Part shown: in pieces, positions 60,067 to 64,000 of the stretch
How the letters are laid out: the number at the start of each line of letters is the position of its first letter
Position numbering within the stretch: position 1 is the first letter of the stretch
NCBI GenBank assembly: GCA_936450465.1
Contig: OW388291.1
Location: forward strand, 38,776,873 to 38,840,872
Reading direction: 5' to 3'
Source: Gibbula magus
Lineage: Eukaryota > Mollusca > Gastropoda > Trochida > Trochidae
Length of the DNA stretch: 64,000 nucleotides
The notes under the pieces: model-generated
The model's input: the letters and a program-made list of their open reading frames with translations, nothing else
Databases searched by the model: none
Told to the model about the DNA's origin: nothing
Translations under genes and position numbers: made by a program

Positions 60067-63000
60067 TCAGGCAATACTGGTTGATTGATCCTGGAGAAGT
60101 TTCACTAGTGGTATCTTTGCATCATTGTTATTGTTGGGTGGGTTAGCTCCCTTGTCTGACTCTCCATTTGGAATGTGATCAAGACCATGCTCCTTTGCAA
60201 ATTGTGCTTCAAGTTTGTCCATGCGTACCGACCCTCTGAAAATAGGAATAAATTCCTTAAAATCACAATTTAACTATTTGTTAAAAATGAATGATTAATC
60301 TTTGATAAAATCAAACTTTTTATTATTTTTTTGGGTCATTTTATGATTATGGAATATTCGAGATTTAAAATTGTGATATCAATATATTCAGTTAATATTA
60401 TGAACAATTCTTTTGGAATATCAATCCTTGTTGAATTTTACCATTTAATATTTATTTCATTTGTTATGCCGTGTTTATTATTATATATCACCATGGTACA
60501 TGATTTTGATTAAATAATATTTAAATTCAAAAGAGCTGTAATGAATTAAACTATGAATTTGAATAAAAACATAAAACAAAATACCACAGAATACACCGAG
60601 GGAGCTACATACAACATCCATGTATAAATACAAAGCAAAGCCAAAAAATAAAATGTTTATAATGTACATACTACATTGTACAGTCAAATACAAAAGGGCG
60701 AATTTGCTACTATACTGTTCAAGGGAATAGGAAATCTATTTTTAAAATTCCAATAAGTACAATAGAGGATATAAAATGCAAATCTTGGATATACAAACAA
60801 AACCCTGTTATTAGTTTATACAACCTTCAACATTGATGTTAAATTATAAACACCTAAGATGATATGCTTCTATAAAATAAAAGCAAACTCGTAAAATAGA
60901 TTTTAACTGTTCTGAAATTGCAATAAAATGAATCACAATAAACTAAATGTTAATGAATATCAGTGCAGCCATCACCATCACACTCTGATTAAAGGCAGAT
61001 AACTCCAGTGGACAAAGGGCGGGTAACTCTTGTCTACAAAAGGGGGATTGGCTCATTTTAGTAACCATTTGTAAAGACAAGAGATTCAAACAGATATAAA
61101 ATACTCTAAAAGCTATATATAGTATGTTTCACTCAGAACTTAAAGTTTCAAGTATGAAATAAGCTTTAAAGGAAAGCAGCTTGACAATGCTACTTATTCA
61201 TTGCAAAATTCTTAAAAAACTTGCAGACCTGGGTCAAATGTGTTCAGATTTGTTTCCTTCAAATAACAGTGTATGAAAAATACACCTCCAACAGCCCATA
61301 AACTTTATATTTTGTTTCAGAATGGTTATTTTGAGGTTTTTTGTTTGGTTTATTATTATCAATATAATCACAATTTCAGGTTAAAACTTTTCAGTCGTAT
61401 TTCACACACCGGGAATAATCCACGTTTTTTCCTTCTTTTTTTCCCCCCTGTTGAAAGTAGAATTAAGTAAAAAGGTCAGAAATATCACACAAGGAATCTG
61501 TTTGAATTCTGTCTTCACAAAATGTCGCCACAAATAAAGGATATGGCCACAAACAGGATCTAACGCCATTTTGTTTCACGGAGATAACTTTTACCCAAGG
61601 GAGGTAACTCTAATTGACTCACCCTGGTACCTTTGGGTCAGCAGGTTGTTTGACCCGTACTGATGGTAGACTTGGCAATAAGCCACTGTGTGCGAAACAT
61701 GCTGATTGTTAGTATACAACATTGATTAAACCATTTGGGGGATCTCATTTAATTTTCATCCTGGGTCTCAAAGTAAAATATTTTTTATGGAAAGCTGAAC
61801 TTCAGATATTTAAGTCAATGAGATTATCATTGACATCCAGGATGAGATTATAATGAGATTTGGGAGATGAAAGAGAAAGAATGATAAAGGAAACATTCAT
61901 GACTATAAATATAAACTACATGATGAAATTTGGGAAATGGAAGTGGCGTTCTGATGATATTTTCTTTTCTTTTGTCATAGCAACACATCAATAGTGTCAC
62001 TTGAATTGTAAATTAAATTTTTAATATATTTTTCAGAATAAAATAGTTTATAATTCAATTTTCATATTTCATTTTAATTATCTTTATTGAATTTAAAACA
62101 AACAATTTGGATGATAATCAAATCAGCCTTTCCAAATTTGATACCTTGATAGAACACTTCTTTCGTAAATCTTATTCTATAAATCTTTACAAAAGTTTTA
62201 AATTCTTATTGCTGAAAGTTTAATTTATTCAGAAACTGCTGCCTCATTGGTATGAATTGAGAAAGAGATTGAAAATGCAAGTAGAAAATAGCAAAACATC
62301 AAAAGTGAAATGATTGAGCAATAAAGATGCAATAAGAAGGCAAGTGTCGGGTTTAAAGTGCAGTGGCTAAGTTTCTGTAGCCCGTCCAGATGGAAAGCTT
62401 GACCAAAATGCCACAGAATGTTAATTTATTCAGGAAAATGAGTTTATTATTTTTTCATAATAATGATTTGAATGAATTCTTCATCAAAAGATAAAGCAAT
62501 GTTATATGTTAGGCTTACACATCAACTCAGCCTTTTTGAAAAGCGACTTATTGTCAACATTGCCTCAGCTTTTGAAGATGAACATATATATGTATTAGAT
62601 GATCATTCAAATGTTTAAATCATGATGATTTGTATCTGTAAACACAAATGATGACAACTTCCATATCTTAAACTGCACTTCACACCATCCAACAACAATC
62701 TAGAACGGAATCAAGAACATGTTCACTCACTAGACTCTCCTACCTAGAGACAAAACCAAGTTACCAGTTAGTACCTGCATGCTAGCACTCCGACTGTCTA
62801 CAAACCGTTCAAATTGGAAATTAATTCATGGTCGAGTCGGAAGATTAAATCATGTCTCCATTGAAAATCATTTACGACATGTTAATAATGTTTGAGGCAT
62901 ATAATGCAAGATTTTATTTCAAATTCGAATAACATTATTTATTTTAAGATTAAAGATAACCAAATGGGATTAACCTTTGGGACGATTCATGAAGTTAATT

Positions 63001-64000
63001 TGTTCAAAATCTCTTGATTTCAAATATCTTAATTCTTAATTTTCAAATTAATTGATAGAAACATTTAATTGATATTGGAAAGATGATGATTACTGTTGAA
63101 AGTTTTTAACTCCTTATCAATAACATGAAATCATTTGAGGATTTTTATTACTATACCAATAAACATGCAGAATATATTAATAACTTTCATGATGCGATCA
63201 TGCATGTATATCAATGGAAAAAGGTGATAATCTATTTAACTTACTTTTTCTTCCCAAAGAAATGTTTCAAGGAAGATTTGAATGTTTTCTTGGCGTTGAC
63301 ATCTTCAGATGACTTTGATAGATTTTCCATAGAGTTGTACCTCTTTGTTTTCTCTTTCTTCTTCTTTGTATCTTTTTTACCCGGTTGGGAGTCTGTCTCG
63401 TCTTCGATTGGATTTAATTCCGGAGCAAAGTCTGCAGGTCGAGACTGCGGGAATGGGGACGACAATCGGTTTGGATTTCGAGATCTCTTGTTCTGTCTCT
63501 CCGATTGTTGTCTCTCTATAACGACCTGTTTTTCTCTCTGATGGTTGGATAAGAGTCTCTCGTCAAACGACACCACAGAGTTATCAAAGCTGTTCGGATT
63601 TTGGATTTGGCCAAATCTTAGAGAATTGTTGTTATTGTTGGAAGGCACTGGTATGCTCGCGGTTGTGGTAACACGAGATTCGACCGTCGTGTCCGCTTGA
63701 GAGGAATGTTCTGGAGAAACGGACTGACTCGTGAGGACGGGTTCTGAGCTTTCCTCCGTCTTGTGTTCGCTGTTGCGTGACTCTGACCTCACAGACTCCT
63801 CGAAGGAAGAGTTTGGTTGGTCAGATGAGTCTGTGTATGTAGGTTTGGGGACACGCGGTTCCTCGACGTCACTCCGAATATCCTGTGGAAGGTTGATGTG
63901 GAGGTCTGACGAGTGCATGCTGCGATCACTCTTGTTATGCGTTGAAACTGATTCTTCATCCAGAGCTGACCCTCGTCCGACCTGACGAGGCGATATGTCC
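60067..64000 (-). CDS. Unidentified low-complexity protein, last exons (N-terminus beyond the window)
   Basis: Minus-strand exons: 63245-64000 (open to the right edge), optional 61623-61685, and 60067-60235 ending TGA. The frame at the end of the long exon seems to stop (AAG TAA), but those bases are a consensus splice donor AAAAA|GTAAGT; splicing to the acceptor TTTTCAG|AGGG keeps the frame as GKK-K-GSVRMDKLEAQFAKEHGL. The long exon is rich in Ser, Asn, Gln and charged residues with no folded domain visible, ends in a basic patch (RYNSMENLSKSSEDV then FKSSLKHFFGKKK) and suggests a cytoskeletal or scaffold protein, which is inference only. The 63-base exon adds 21 residues (GLLPSLPSVRVKQPADPKVP) and is phase-neutral, so it can be skipped. 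I do not recognise the family. Confidence 0.7.
61623..61685 (-). other. Phase-neutral cassette exon of the right-hand gene
   Basis: Minus strand: acceptor CGCACACAG|TGGC, donor CCAGG|GTGAGTC, 63 bases, open in exactly the phase needed between the two confirmed exons. It encodes a proline- and valine-rich insert. Splice signals and phase are the only evidence. Confidence 0.6.

Noticed and set aside
63241..63246. TAA after FFGKKK as the true stop codon
   Set aside because: It coincides with a consensus GTAAGT donor and a phase-matched downstream terminal exon exists; kept only as an intron-retention possibility.

Overview
The window is nuclear DNA from an invertebrate animal. Genes are split by GT-AG introns, intergenic and intronic DNA is AT-rich, and most of the sequence is transposon debris. 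The tRNA-derived SINE tails (GAGTGAGTGAGTT then AACGCCGC), the TGATGAGCTAA-ended repeats and the 'GGGAGATAACTC' scraps resemble repeats I associate with molluscs, most likely a gastropod. This is recognition from memory, not a search.

Six protein-coding loci and one large selfish element carry the readable information. (1) Minus, 1-5753: an SDE2 homologue (ubiquitin-like fold, LGGKGG processing site), six exons, C-terminus beyond the left edge. (2) Plus, 5898-8459: an intronless ADAM10-like membrane metalloprotease, head-to-head with SDE2 across a 144-bp gap. (3) 11284-18289: a large inverted-repeat transposon with a decayed ORF of about 1,000 codons in its centre. (4) Minus, 19582-36323: an 11-exon, 551-residue six-bladed kelch-repeat protein. 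(5) 36935-42364: a complete Ty3/Gypsy-type LTR retrotransposon with identical 241-bp LTRs, a 5-bp target duplication and one intact 1,361-codon Gag-Pol frame. (6) Plus, 42438-52694: selenoprotein W in five coding exons with an in-frame UGA (Sec), plus a 3' UTR exon holding a convincing SECIS element. (7) Minus, 60067-64000: the last exons of an unidentified low-complexity protein that runs off the right edge.

Repeats dominate the rest. The first kelch intron (9.6 kb) holds an 8.65-kb element with GC-rich terminal inverted repeats and an 8-bp target duplication. Inside it sit three repeat elements built of ~145-bp tandem units, with a hairpin-CTAA 3' end like a Helitron/Helentron derivative. 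A 2.17-kb block of this array is tandemly duplicated. A fourth copy sits inverted in SELENOW intron 4 and is itself interrupted by a TTAA-flanked MITE whose empty site can be read from the neighbouring unit. Other MITEs, foldback hairpins, SINE tails, an interstitial telomere-like tract enclosed by perfect 24-bp inverted arms, and several micro/minisatellites are listed.

The most interesting point is regulatory. The kelch gene and SELENOW are divergent neighbours, and a very young retrotransposon with identical LTRs has landed between them, its 3' LTR ending 73 bp before the SELENOW start codon. No decisive new molecular system was found; the strongest leads are the LTR/SELENOW promoter, the inverted-repeat transposon with its unplaced ORF, and the nested array element.
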